Assembly (NCBI GenBank): GCA_036171275.1
Contig: JAVHQT010000042.1
Span: 1-64,000 of the forward strand
DNA from: PALSA-1006 sp036171275
GTDB taxonomy: Bacteria; Pseudomonadota; Gammaproteobacteria; Burkholderiales; Gallionellaceae
Length of the DNA: 64,000 bases
Direction: 5' to 3'
Positions 8,010 through 16,875 of this stretch are shown here, in pieces. The position numbers and the translations under genes were made by a program. The notes beneath the pieces are model-generated. The model worked only from the letters and a program-made list of their open reading frames with translations, made no database searches and was not told the origin of the DNA. Positions within the stretch are counted from its first letter, which is position 1. Each line of letters opens with the position of its first letter.

Positions 8010-8497
8010 CTCTCAGCGGAAGGAGTGAAGCCGAATAGTTTTCGCTGCTCATCCCAGTCAACCGGCACCTCGGCCTGACGTCCGCGCACGGCATGCAGAT
8101 TTAATTGCCGTGGCTGGCGTCCTTCCATGATGGCCTGCACGATGTCAGGTGCCAGCATCGTCAATCGCAGTACTTCTGCCACCCAGCCCATTTCCAGCTT
8201 GAGCTGTCGCGCAAGTTCACTGACATTGCTGGCCTGACCTGCGTCCAGCAATGCCTGCCAGTAGAACGCTTTCCCCAGCGTGCGGATCATCGGCAGGTCA
8301 AATGATGATTTGATTTTTGCACTTTTCTCGCCAGGCGGTGGTATCAAAACTTTACTGGCGTGACGCCGCTTGATCGTGAGCGGTACAAAGGTCACGGACC
8401 GGCCGCCGGCATCAAACTGCCTAGGCGTCCCAGACGGGGTAATCTCCATACGTTTCAAGGCCGGTACCTCTCTAATTGGTTGGGCAGGGAAGATCAT
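8006..8497 (-). CDS. 163-aa protein of the serine recombinase cassette
   Basis: A small basic protein with an unstructured-looking N-terminal half and a C-terminal segment that reads like an HTH (NVSELARQLKLEMGWVAEVL). That suggests DNA binding, perhaps as a directionality factor or regulator. Its ATG overlaps the recombinase stop codon (ATGA), so translation is coupled. It is the last gene of a three-gene leftward cassette. The product is not a family I can name. Confidence 0.65.
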   Translation of the reverse strand: MIFPAQPIREVPALKRMEITPSGTPRQFDAGGRSVTFVPLTIKRRHASKVLIPPPGEKSAKIKSSFDLPMIRTLGKAFYWQALLDAGQASNVSELARQLKLEMGWVAEVLRLTMLAPDIVQAIMEGRQPRQLNLHAVRGRQAEVPVDWDEQRKLFGFTPSAES

Positions 8498-9924
8498 GAC
8501 AGCACCTCACAATCGGCCACAGCGTGGTACGCATCCTCGGGCTCGCGTTGCTCCTCAATCAGTGCATGGCTACCCAGTTTGCGACCAAACTCGCGCCAAC
8601 CATCCTGCTGCCAAATAATCTCCAGTCCGTCATCATGAAGTTGCACCCGCTCGATCAGCAAACGCAGGATGCGGTGTTGCTCGATGGGGAACAATTGCTC
8701 CCAAACCGTGCTCATCTGCCGCATCGCGACCAGCACGGTTGGCTCGTCTAGCTGATCGCGTTCCTTCATCGCCAAGGTGGACTGCCACACGCCGACGATC
8801 ATCTCCGGTTGCTGTAGGGCTTGATGTACCTGAACCAACACGGCCGCTTCGATCTCGGCGGCAGGCAAATGTCCAATGCTTTGAGACGCACTGGCACTCT
8901 GCCGTTTATCGAGATACGGCACATAGTAGCGATAACGCTTCCCACCCTTCTTCTGCGTGTAGGTTGGCAACATGCGCTGACCATCGGGTGCGTACAGCAG
9001 GCCGGTCAACAACGCTTGCTTGCCGGTGTCGCGCGTCCTCGGTCCCTGTTTGCGTTTGTCGATGATGGCGTGCGCGGCCTCCCACACGTCGCGAGTCACA
9101 ATCGCTTGGTGCTGACCGGGATAGCAATTGTCATGGTTGCAGATTTCACCGAGATAAAGCCGGTTGCGCAACATCGTAAACAGATACTGCTGATCGATGG
9201 TTTTGCCTTCGCGATGCCGACCGCCTTGGGTGACCCACGATTTGGTGGTGTGTCCCTCTATCTGCAATTCACGCACCAATTGCGCTGCCGATCCATGTTC
9301 TGCATAGCGCGCAAAAATGTCACGCACCAAGTTGGCTTCGGGTTCATTAATCACCAATTTGCGCTCAACCACGTCATACCCCAGCGGCGGAACGCCACCC
9401 ATCCACATTCCCTTGGCCTTGCTGGCAGCCACTTTGTCACGGATACGTTCGCCGGTGACCTCGCGCTCGAACTGGGCAAAGGACAGCAGGATGTTCAGCG
9501 TCAAGCGCCCCATGCTGGTGGTGGTATTGAACTGCTGGGTGACCGATACGAAAGTGACACCATGCTGATCGAAGAGATCGACCATTTTGGCGAAGTCGGA
9601 AAGCGAGCGCGACAGGCGGTCGATTTTGTACACCACCACGACATCAATTTTGCCGTCTTCCACATCCTCTAACAGCCGTTTCAGCGCAGGCCGGTTGGTG
9701 TTGCCGCCGGAGAAGCCGCCGTCATCATAATTGTCATTGATGGCGGTCCAGCCCTCGTGGCGTTGACTGGCGATAAACGCCAATGCCGAATCACGCTGCG
9801 CTTCTAGGCTGTTGTACTCTTGCTCCAAACCTTCCTCACTCGACTTGCGCGTGTAGACTGCGCAGCGTTTTTTGGGTGTCAGTGCCGACGGCGTTGCTGG
9901 ATTGCGTTGTAGGGCATTTCTCAT
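8494..9924 (-). CDS. Large serine recombinase
   Basis: This 476-aa protein is a large serine recombinase. The N-terminal resolvase domain has YTRKSS (catalytic Ser near residue 28-29), GFSGGNTNRPAL, and DRLSRSLSDF with the active-site arginines. The Recombinase domain follows (GMWMGGVPPLGYD and VRDIFARYAEHGS), then a zinc-ribbon-like part around LLYAPDGQRMLP. Such enzymes cut and join attP and attB sites without host factors. An AAGGAG SD precedes the ATG, which overlaps the DUF2924 stop codon. No att sites could be found by eye. All catalytic motifs look intact. Confidence 0.93.
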   Translation of the reverse strand: MRNALQRNPATPSALTPKKRCAVYTRKSSEEGLEQEYNSLEAQRDSALAFIASQRHEGWTAINDNYDDGGFSGGNTNRPALKRLLEDVEDGKIDVVVVYKIDRLSRSLSDFAKMVDLFDQHGVTFVSVTQQFNTTTSMGRLTLNILLSFAQFEREVTGERIRDKVAASKAKGMWMGGVPPLGYDVVERKLVINEPEANLVRDIFARYAEHGSAAQLVRELQIEGHTTKSWVTQGGRHREGKTIDQQYLFTMLRNRLYLGEICNHDNCYPGQHQAIVTRDVWEAAHAIIDKRKQGPRTRDTGKQALLTGLLYAPDGQRMLPTYTQKKGGKRYRYYVPYLDKRQSASASQSIGHLPAAEIEAAVLVQVHQALQQPEMIVGVWQSTLAMKERDQLDEPTVLVAMRQMSTVWEQLFPIEQHRILRLLIERVQLHDDGLEIIWQQDGWREFGRKLGSHALIEEQREPEDAYHAVADCEVLS

Positions 9925-10388
9925 GCTTGCTCCTTCTTGCGATTACGTGCCGTGGGTTTGAGACCAAAGAACACAGGGCCGGAATGCACCGTGCCAGTGA
10001 TTGCTTTTGCCACAGCAGTCAGGCTTGTGTAGGGTCGGCCATCGAGTTCAAAGCGGCCATCGCTCAAAACGGTGACGCGGTAGGTGATGCCGTTGTACTC
10101 GCGGACCATCACGGTGCCCGGTGCGAGTTGCAATTCCGATCGGCGTTTTTGATTCGGCACCCCACTGGTTTCGCCAATCTTTTCTAATCGGCGGCGCAGA
10201 GATGGAGAGAGGCTACCGTGGGTGCGTTCCTGCAATTTGTAGGCGAGGCGGCTCTCAATGTATGTGCGGTGATGATGTCCGGGACGCTGGTCGAAGAATT
10301 CATCCCACAGTGCCCATAGATTTTTCATCGGCAAGTTGGGCAGTTGCGCGAGCTGCTCTGCGATGGTTGCTTGTGTCCTCATTTGCAT
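9921..10388 (-). CDS. DUF2924 domain protein
   Basis: The start at 10388 is chosen because AGAAGG precedes it by five bases; upstream codons in frame lack an SD. The 155-aa product has the DUF2924 pattern: LPNLPMKNLWALWDEFF, SRLAYKLQE, then PGTVMVREYNGITYRVTV and SLTAVAKAITG near the C-terminus. DUF2924 genes commonly accompany serine recombinases in mobile elements; their function is unknown. It is the first gene of the cassette, and all junctions to the next two are ATGA overlaps. Confidence 0.85.
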   Translation of the reverse strand: MQMRTQATIAEQLAQLPNLPMKNLWALWDEFFDQRPGHHHRTYIESRLAYKLQERTHGSLSPSLRRRLEKIGETSGVPNQKRRSELQLAPGTVMVREYNGITYRVTVLSDGRFELDGRPYTSLTAVAKAITGTVHSGPVFFGLKPTARNRKKEQA

Positions 10389-10860
10389 ATTCCTTCTGGT
10401 TGAGACGGGTTTGCATTCACGCTCTGGTGACCAGTTATAGCAAGTTGAACTGAGCTGTTTTCGGCGAGGATTATTGCGTGGCATGAATGCCGCGCGCGCA
10501 GGATGGCGCAGGCCAGCAGGTCAGCTATTTCGTGGTACGGGTGTCGAGGGATTTTTGCGCCAGCAATTTTGCGTGGCGCAGAGAGGATTTCGATTTCTGA
10601 CACGATGGGCACTCCATGAATGAACTGCCCTCTATGTTAGGTTTGCGTGGTGTGCGGAGTATCTCGTTTTAGCGGAGGTGGTGGGAATTGGGCGGGTTGG
10701 GTAATCGAAATTGTTGCACGGAACAGGAACTTCGCAACTCCCCGGTTCGGCCGCTGCATCCCTTCAACTCTCTCCGAAACAGGCACTCAATATTTGAGTT
10801 GGTGCGCGATTGAACTCGGCCAAATTTGTAAATTTTGAGATATGCCAATCACGCCAATAT
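10389..10860. other. Intergenic region, no gene seen
   Basis: The stretch lies between the start of the leftward recombinase cassette and the 3' end of the leftward Thoeris operon. It must contain the cassette promoter. Short reading frames on both strands have no family resemblance. No repeat, tRNA or clear terminator was recognised. Confidence 0.5.
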
Positions 10861-11697
10861 CTATATGCCGTTTCTCGCAGACTTGATGTCGAGCAGATTA
10901 ATCTTGTCGATTTTATCCTTGTGAATCACAACGGTAAGCTTTGCCGGATACTTGAAGCGCATTTCGCTAATCCGGAAAGTCCACAACATGATCTTCAGAA
11001 GATCCTCATCACTGATGCTCTTGTGCCCCTTGATACGAGTAATCCCAGATCCAAAGATTGGAGTGGATACGTTTTTTTGAGCATAAATTTTGTTTACCTT
11101 ATCCCAGAAATTGATTAAGAATTCTAAGTATTCCGGCATCGTAAGCTGAGCCCTGTTGCTCTCGTCGAACTTGGAAAACGCAGTCAGCAGATAGTCCTCA
11201 TAGACGCAAATGGTTCCGATCTGATGCCGTATTTTCTTCCCCAGTTTTCTATCTGGGATGCTCTCAAGAATCTCGTCGGGTTCAAAAGCATAACTTTCGA
11301 TATGACGATCTAGCTCTGAGACAGACACATCAAGGTGTTCCTTGATGAAGATTCCGTTTAGCGATTTTTCCGCGATAATTTTGTTGTCCACCTGAGTATC
11401 AAAGTATTCGTTGAAAGCAATTGCTCTTAACCCCGGTTGATGGAAAATATCGCCCACTTGGATCGTAACGTTGCTTCCTTCAACGTTAATGTTGATCTTG
11501 TTCAGATTGTTAGACCAAACCCAGATCGCCAAATAGATGAAGGCTAATAGCCCCAGAAAAATCCAACCATAAGTGGACTTGCAACCCGTTGGTATATCAA
11601 TAAACAGCACAACCAGTGATAGCGTAGTGCTGATCACGGAAGTTATCTTGAGGAAATACCCGACTATCCTCTTATCAAAGAAGTGTACTTTTGCCAT
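10861..11697 (-). CDS. thsA: Type II Thoeris effector ThsA (membrane plus macro-type domain)
   Basis: This 278-aa protein has two predicted membrane helices (about residues 12-33 and 43-61), then a soluble domain beginning INVEGSNVTIQVGDIF and containing LRAIAFNEYFDTQV, which matches the macro-like domain (DUF6430 type) of type II Thoeris effectors. In that system a TIR enzyme makes a histidine-ADP-ribose signal on infection, the macro domain binds it, and the membrane part damages the cell envelope. A GAGG SD precedes the ATG, 31 bp after the TIR gene. Both gene content and order fit. The domain call is by eye. Confidence 0.85.
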   Translation of the reverse strand: MAKVHFFDKRIVGYFLKITSVISTTLSLVVLFIDIPTGCKSTYGWIFLGLLAFIYLAIWVWSNNLNKININVEGSNVTIQVGDIFHQPGLRAIAFNEYFDTQVDNKIIAEKSLNGIFIKEHLDVSVSELDRHIESYAFEPDEILESIPDRKLGKKIRHQIGTICVYEDYLLTAFSKFDESNRAQLTMPEYLEFLINFWDKVNKIYAQKNVSTPIFGSGITRIKGHKSISDEDLLKIMLWTFRISEMRFKYPAKLTVVIHKDKIDKINLLDIKSARNGI

Positions 11698-11728
11698 GGA
11701 TTGACCTCACTACCTTTACAATGCGCCC

Positions 11729-12292
11729 TTAAGGGTTGTATCGAAAGATGCCAGAATTTGTCTTTGTTGCGATCATGAAGTCCTCATCGCGCAAGGACTT
11801 CTCTAAAAGGCTTTTGCTCAATGGGATATGAATAGTAGGCACATTATTCATTGAGTCTCTGAAGGCAGGGAGATTATCCCAAAGTTTCTTCACTGATGGC
11901 TTTAACGTTCCATCCGTTAGTAGGCTTTCCTTGGTGTCATACTCAGGGTAGATCACGATGACCGGCAACCCTTGGTCGTTTATTCCGTAATTTATTTCTT
12001 CGCGGAGCGCCTTGGAGTTGGCCGTGTTAGAGCTAAGAAAGAGTACGATATTTTTTGAATTCCTAAGGCGCTCCCTGAGCCTTGGTTTCAACGTCGCTTC
12101 CCAATCGCTGTTGTCACGGACGTTGTACGTCTTATCGTGCGAGTCATTAAAGGGAAACGACGAGTCCGCCCCCTTCCACATTCGTATCATGTTGTAGTAA
12201 CAGAAGTCCTTTGTGGCGTGTGCCCCCAGCGCGCTGGCATTGAATGGCTCAGCAACGTAGAAGGCTGTGTAATTCCCGTTTCGAAGTGCCAT
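11729..12292 (-). CDS. thsB: Thoeris TIR protein ThsB
   Basis: This 187-aa protein is a TIR-family enzyme of the ThsB type. It has the early strand YTAFYVAEP, the segment YYNMIRMWKG, the strand IVLFLSSNT and the helix ALREEINYGI, whose glutamate is the expected catalytic residue for NAD cleavage. The start at 12292 follows GGGAGG by six bases; the longer frame from 12319 lacks an SD. It is the first gene of the operon and senses phage to make the signal for ThsA. The sequence is complete and shows no frameshift. Confidence 0.88.
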   Translation of the reverse strand: MALRNGNYTAFYVAEPFNASALGAHATKDFCYYNMIRMWKGADSSFPFNDSHDKTYNVRDNSDWEATLKPRLRERLRNSKNIVLFLSSNTANSKALREEINYGINDQGLPVIVIYPEYDTKESLLTDGTLKPSVKKLWDNLPAFRDSMNNVPTIHIPLSKSLLEKSLRDEDFMIATKTNSGIFRYNP

Positions 12293-12676
12293 TTTTCCTC
12301 CCAGAAAATCGATAGTCATGGGTACTCATAACCGCAAATTTGGAATCCCTAATCTAACAAGTGGACTCCACGGCCTCAATTTTTGCAATCAATCGTGGGG
12401 TTACCAAAACACCCCCCTGTTTTCTATTGTGTAGCTAACTGCAGCACCACTCTACCTGCAAAACTCATCTTCTCGGCACACGTATAACTTATTGCCTAAA
12501 AAGGCGTTCTGCGTGTGCCAGATGTAAGGTGTTCTCCACTATTTATACAGAACACAGAGCAGTAAAGAATCGAACGGGGGTAATTCTACGCCGAATACAG
12601 GTAGTTTCACTCACGACGTAGCACACGCAGAATGGCGTTAAAGCCCGCGCTGCTTGGGGAAACGCTGGAAAGTAAA
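12293..12676. other. Intergenic region with nested inverted repeats
   Basis: No gene is supported. GGCACACG at 12475-12482 pairs with CGTGTGCC at 12512-12519, with an inner GCC/GGC stem. TTCTGCGTGTGC at 12507-12518 is also repeated in inverse as GCACACGCAGAA at 12621-12632, about 100 bp away. The two pairings would compete. The Thoeris promoter should lie at the left of this stretch. Confidence 0.5.
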
Positions 12677-12702
12677 AAGGCCAACCGAGAACGGTTGACC
12701 TT
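12677..12702 (-). terminator. Terminator of tRNA-Phe
   Basis: AAGG-c-CAACCG pairs with CGGTTG-a-CCTT around a 4-nt loop. On the minus strand the stem is followed by a T-run, and it lies directly after the tRNA-Phe 3' end. Confidence 0.85.
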
Positions 12703-12708
12703 AAATTT

Positions 12709-12784
<76 letters not shown>

Positions 12785-13075
12785 ACAGAAACAAGATTTA
12801 AATACAATTAATCACTTGGATCAATGCGGATTATACCTACTATCCTAATTTAATCCAACAATGTATTCAAAAAATACCGCAAGGAACCAATAATTTATTT
12901 TTAATTTACGTACTGGATGGCGCTCTGAATCGCAATTAGGGCAATGGGGTAATCTGTTTTTACTTTGGTTTTTAGCGGAATAAGAAAATCAGAAGCGAAC
13001 TTAAGTTAGAATGCGCAGCGTTTGGAGAGGCTGCTACTTAATGAAATCCGTTTGGCATTGTTTTTGGCATATAAA
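12785..13075. other. Intergenic region, no gene seen
   Basis: An AT-rich stretch upstream of tRNA-Phe, presumably containing its promoter. No gene, repeat or RNA was recognised. Confidence 0.5.
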
Positions 13076-13115
13076 AAAGCCGCACCTACTTGAAATCAAG
13101 AGTTGGTGCGGCTTT
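13076..13115 (-). terminator. Terminator displaced from tRNA-Leu by integration
   Basis: AAAGCCGCACC (13076-13086) pairs with GGTGCGGCTTT (13105-13115), followed on the minus strand by more Ts. It lies just beyond a copy of the tRNA-Leu 3' end, as expected for the original downstream flank of that tRNA before the element inserted. Confidence 0.75.
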
Positions 13116-13127
13116 CGTAATGTTTGC

Positions 13128-13150
13128 TGGTGCCAGAAGAGGGCTCAAAT
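13128..13150. repeat. Left att site (tRNA-Leu 3' end copy)
   Basis: TGGTGCC-AGAAGAGG-CTC matches the complement of the tRNA-Leu 3' end at 19864 (TGGTGCCCAGAAGAGG) at about 20 of 24 aligned positions, with one single-base gap. Both copies have a minus-strand terminator on their left side. Confidence 0.7.
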
Positions 13151-13808
13151 TTTAGCTATAACCAGTTGATTTTATTGAATAAATTATTTTTAATTTTTCA
13201 ATATACCCCCTAAAATACCCCCAGCTTCTTTTTCTTAAGCTTAAATCTAGGCTTAAATCATGCACGTGGTAATAACATTACACACGCCGCCACGCACACA
13301 ACAAAAATGCCGCTGGTTAGGCGGCTCAGAGGAATCGAACATGCAACATAACAACTTGATTTTAATGATATTTTAAAGATACCGTCAAATATACCGACAA
13401 AAAACGCTGCTTGCCAATTTTTATGGTTTTTTTGGGGCGCTTAATCCGTAGGGTAATTAGGGTTTATTGCTGTTCAAAACGATAACGTTTAATAACATTT
13501 CCTTGCCGTAATCTTGCCGTTCAAAATGATAAGTTTTGATAGGTTTCACCGTACCGTTATATTACCGTTGCTTTTCGCATGAAATTATTTAACGTAAGTC
13601 AGGACGGTTTCAGGTATGGGGTATAACCAAACGTTACCCCCTTCAAACTCTGTACGAAACTAAAGTTTTCTCTAGTTCACCCTCTAGGTTATATACAGGT
13701 GGTCTTGAGGTAATCTTGGGGTCTTTTCCGCTGACATTCCGCGCCTGTTTACAGCGAAATGGATGAATTGACTATAAGGTTTTATTAGGTTTTGAAACTG
13801 AAAGTTTT
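13151..13808. other. Left-end noncoding region of the element
   Basis: No gene is supported. It contains two IHF-like sites (13159-13171 and 13349-13361), two ATACCCCC motifs (13203 and 13215), a repeated 18-bp sequence at 13468-13485 and 13515-13532 (TGCYGTTCAAAAYGATAA), and a 21-bp sequence at 13501-13521 that recurs at 18266. A fragment at about 13321-13345 resembles a tRNA T-arm (AATCGAAC) but no tRNA can be folded. The stretch probably holds recombination and replication sites. Confidence 0.6.
13203..13224. promoter_or_regulatory. Candidate integrase arm sites, left end
   Basis: ATACCCCCT at 13203 and ATACCCCCAG at 13215 match four copies of ATACCCCCA next to the integrase start at the other end of the element. 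An IHF-like site lies between these motifs and the left att core. Confidence 0.6.
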
Positions 13809-14288
13809 CTAAAGCATCTTGTGGATTGTTTGCCGCCTGTTCCACTCTTTTGCGTTTTCGGTGTTTTCAGCGTTTATCCCGCCCTCCGTTGCTTCTTTGA
13901 AGGCTTTGCACCCTGCGCCCTTGTCAGCGGGTAGAACGCGCAGTAAAGCCGTTTCCAGTGGCAAATCAGGGCGTTTACCTGCGCACAGTCCGCCCGCCGT
14001 TCTTTGCTTGCAATGCTGACATTGGAAACAAGCCGAAACTATCCAACCGCCGCCCAAGTCTTTCACCGGATTGAATCCTCCCCCAATGGGGAACATCGGG
14101 ATTACGTCATTCAATTCTGAATCATTAGCGGCTTGTTCGTTTTCTGTTTTTTCACAGTTTGCGACAGTGACAGTTGCGACAGTTGCGACAGTTGGCTGTT
14201 TTTCCTCCTTTTTTCCCTCAAGTGTCGCAAGTGTCGCAAGTGTCACTGTCGCAAAATCTGATTTTCTTAAAATGCTAGACAACTTCAT
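13809..14288 (-). CDS. 159-aa element protein with repetitive N-terminus
   Basis: I cannot name this family. The N-terminal 45 residues contain ATVTLATLATLEG and TVATVATVTVAN, peptides encoded by tandem 9-bp DNA repeats that form a large inverted repeat. The middle has CFQCQHCKQRTAGGLC, a possible zinc-binding cluster of cysteines. The C-terminal part is charged. It is the last gene of the element operon, and its ATG overlaps the stop of the TOPRIM protein (ATGA). The DNA repeats may be more important than the peptide they encode. Confidence 0.65.
   Translation of the reverse strand: MKLSSILRKSDFATVTLATLATLEGKKEEKQPTVATVATVTVANCEKTENEQAANDSELNDVIPMFPIGGGFNPVKDLGGGWIVSACFQCQHCKQRTAGGLCAGKRPDLPLETALLRVLPADKGAGCKAFKEATEGGINAENTENAKEWNRRQTIHKML
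14159..14254. repeat. 36-bp inverted repeat of TTGCGACAG units inside a gene
   Basis: The left arm (14159-14194) contains three TTGCGACAG units plus a TGACAG. The right arm (14219-14254) is its inverse, matching 33 of 36 positions; the three differences are one base in each unit. The spacer of 24 bases is pyrimidine-rich. It lies in the coding part of the 159-aa gene, next to the primase genes, and could be a replication origin or a strong hairpin. Confidence 0.8.
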
Positions 14289-16483
14289 GACGCGCCGCCT
14301 TCCGTCATTAAGGCGGGATTTATCCAGATAAAAATCTGTTTCCCGTCCTTTTCAATACGTATGCGGTCAAGTTCGATTAGCTCTTTTATTGCGGCATCTA
14401 ATCGCGCACCATCTCGGATAGCACCTTCTCGCTGAATATCCCGCCGTTTAATGCAGTGGGTTTTTTCACGCTTGCAATGCTCGATAATCCATTTATCCAG
14501 CCTTGCCGCATCTGCCATATTTTGAGGGGCGGCTAAATCCCCAAAGAAGCGTAGCGATTCGCTTAAGTGCCAGATTGCAACCTCCGACGCACGACTAAAC
14601 GCATCCTCACTTATCGCGCCAATACCGCCCTCGAATACATGAAACAAGGCGGCTAATCTAACGGCGTTGTCGGCTGACTTACTGGCAACATCCCTAACAT
14701 CAAACAATGCACCGCCGCTGACAAGTTCACTTTCGATTGCATCATGGTATTTAATCCATGCCGCCTTTGCTTCCGGTGTCAGTGTCAGTAATAGCGGGCT
14801 TAACGCGCCGTTGTCATCCATCGGTACAGGCTGATTAAGCATCGCCGTGATTCGATTGTTAAACGCATCTAAACAGGGGTAATTTAAAGGCGGTTCGCTG
14901 AATGGTCTTTGTCCTTGTGTCGATTCCGGCATTGATACTAGGAAGCGCGCCATAAAGCCCGTGCCACGCGCCAGTTGCCCTGACTTCTCAAAGAAGGCGC
15001 GCAAGGTTGCTTCCTGAATCATCAGCGCCATAGTTAAACGAGCGCCGCACACCGTGAAGCTATCCGAAGTTCGGCGGTCTATTTGTAAATCGCCGCCGTC
15101 CCAAAGCGTGTTTAACTGCGCAAGGTTTTTCATTGCTGAATCACTCTTCATACCGTGACTGCCAAACACAATCCCCGCTTCCGCCGACGTAATCCCAGCA
15201 GTAGGATATTGAAACGCAAGCTTATAAGCTAACTCTTCGGGTGTTACGTCACTGTAAGTTAAACGAGGAACACGCGGCGGGGTTGGTTCGTTTAATTCGT
15301 GCTGTTCCATATCATGACGTAATCCGGCTTGCTTATTGGCGGTATCGGGTGAGGTCTTTTTCGAGTTCGTTTTAATTTCAGAAAGTAACCCTTCCCGTTC
15401 CGCGTTCCATGTTGCGAGGCTTGCGTTAAATTGTTTTACGATTGGCTTGTAAACTTCCGCTTGCTCGTTTTCATACGCCTTAATCGCTTGCGTGAATTTA
15501 GTGTCGCAGGTTGATTTTCTTTCGCCTGAATCACCCAATGTCAGCATGAATAATCCGATTGGCGATTGAAGCCCCTGCGCTCTTTCCGCGTCATATAGCG
15601 CTTGCGTTGCTAACGATACGGCGGATAAAGCCGACGCTGCTACCATCGCAACGGGCGATTTAACAAAGGCTTGCACTTCTTCCACCGCCGCGCGGATTGT
15701 GTCGGGCAAGGACGCTAACGGGTAATCCTCAGCTTCAACCTTTGGCGCAAGTGGTTGCGGTGTTTGCCATCCGTCATTGTCTGTTTCGCTAACATCCTGA
15801 TTTAATTGATTATCTTTGGGATTGTTTCGCGTCGCATCTATCAGCAATAACAAGCCGTCTAAATCGCCGCCCGCTGCTAACCATTCCACCGCGTCACCTT
15901 TGGGCGGTAAGTTTAACGGCGCAATGTCCAATACTGCCACGCTATCAGCAATGCCCGTTAAAGCCGCTTTAACCACTTGCCCATAGTCAGCGCCTGCCGT
16001 CTCACCGTCCTTGTCTTCGTCGGGAAAAACAAACACCTTGCGCCCTGCTAACGGTTGCCAGTTTGCTGTAGCTGCCGACTGCGCACCGCCGCTGGTCATG
16101 GCGATAAAGTAATCAGACTGCCATTTATCACGGGCTTTATTCAGCGCATCCGCCGCTTTTTCGCCTTCGGTAATAATCACCACGGCGGCGGGGTGTTTAG
16201 CCAATAGCTCTAAACGATACAGCGGCTTACCTTCGGGCGGGGCGGTCGGTTCTCCCGTAATAAATCTATCCCCCGTCCAGTAAAACGGGCGGATAAACTT
16301 ATCGCCAGTTGACTTGCACTTAACCCGCATCCGCCAATAAAGCGGGGTGTTGTCTTCGGTCCGGTAAACGTGCAACATCCTTTCGTCAACATTAGGCGAG
16401 TTTGCGCCCGCCTTTGTATTTGCCTTAAGTGCTAACTTTTTCGCGTACTCCCTTATTTGCTTGTTGGTTGGTTGCGTAATCAT
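14285..16483 (-). CDS. TOPRIM plus DUF3987 primase-helicase-like protein
   Basis: This 732-aa protein has a TOPRIM-like N-terminal part with VVIITEGEKAADALN near residue 105 and VFPDEDKDG near residue 150, the usual metal-binding glutamate and aspartates. A DUF3987 region follows with a Walker A-like LGDSGERKST near residue 330. Together with the CHC2 zinc-finger protein upstream it would form a split primase and ATPase for element replication. It is coupled by ATGA overlaps to its neighbours on both sides. It is complete, with no internal stop. Confidence 0.85.
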   Translation of the reverse strand: MITQPTNKQIREYAKKLALKANTKAGANSPNVDERMLHVYRTEDNTPLYWRMRVKCKSTGDKFIRPFYWTGDRFITGEPTAPPEGKPLYRLELLAKHPAAVVIITEGEKAADALNKARDKWQSDYFIAMTSGGAQSAATANWQPLAGRKVFVFPDEDKDGETAGADYGQVVKAALTGIADSVAVLDIAPLNLPPKGDAVEWLAAGGDLDGLLLLIDATRNNPKDNQLNQDVSETDNDGWQTPQPLAPKVEAEDYPLASLPDTIRAAVEEVQAFVKSPVAMVAASALSAVSLATQALYDAERAQGLQSPIGLFMLTLGDSGERKSTCDTKFTQAIKAYENEQAEVYKPIVKQFNASLATWNAEREGLLSEIKTNSKKTSPDTANKQAGLRHDMEQHELNEPTPPRVPRLTYSDVTPEELAYKLAFQYPTAGITSAEAGIVFGSHGMKSDSAMKNLAQLNTLWDGGDLQIDRRTSDSFTVCGARLTMALMIQEATLRAFFEKSGQLARGTGFMARFLVSMPESTQGQRPFSEPPLNYPCLDAFNNRITAMLNQPVPMDDNGALSPLLLTLTPEAKAAWIKYHDAIESELVSGGALFDVRDVASKSADNAVRLAALFHVFEGGIGAISEDAFSRASEVAIWHLSESLRFFGDLAAPQNMADAARLDKWIIEHCKREKTHCIKRRDIQREGAIRDGARLDAAIKELIELDRIRIEKDGKQIFIWINPALMTEGGAS

Positions 16484-16875
16484 TTAGCCGCCCCCTTCCA
16501 TGCGCCTAAACCCATTGCGGCGCTTTTAAAGTTTTGCCCGTATTTCAGCATATGGAAAGCTAGAACATCACCGCCATGCGCGCCACACGCCATGCACTTA
16601 AATGCGCCCGTTTCAATACGGATTCGCAGGCTTGGCTTAGTGTCAGCATGGAAAGGGCAAACGGCATTACGCCACGCGCCGCCGCTGGATAGCGTTAAGC
16701 CTTGCGACTCAAAATAACGGGGAGGGCTTGGAAGTTTCGAGCGGTCAAATAACGAAGCGTATGACGGCTGATTCTTTGGGTTTTGCCGTTGTGCTTGCGC
16801 GTGTTTGGCACTTCTCAAGGCATTGATTGAAGCTTGCTTGTGGAAGGCTCTAACGTCGGGTGCGTAGTTACTCAT
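16480..16875 (-). CDS. CHC2-type zinc-finger primase fragment protein
   Basis: This 131-aa protein carries the DnaG-type zinc finger: CPFHADTKPS, then CMACGAHGGDVLAF, giving a CxxH-CxxC ligand set. The finger recognises template DNA during primer synthesis. The catalytic TOPRIM part is in the next gene, so priming is divided between two proteins. The N-terminal 45 residues are basic and of unknown role. Its start and stop overlap neighbouring genes by ATGA, indicating a coupled operon. Confidence 0.85.
   Translation of the reverse strand: MSNYAPDVRAFHKQASINALRSAKHAQAQRQNPKNQPSYASLFDRSKLPSPPRYFESQGLTLSSGGAWRNAVCPFHADTKPSLRIRIETGAFKCMACGAHGGDVLAFHMLKYGQNFKSAAMGLGAWKGAAK

Noticed and set aside
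13321..13345. tRNA-like T-arm fragment (AATCGAAC)
   Set aside because: No acceptor, D or anticodon arms can be folded; may be an old att remnant but not a gene.
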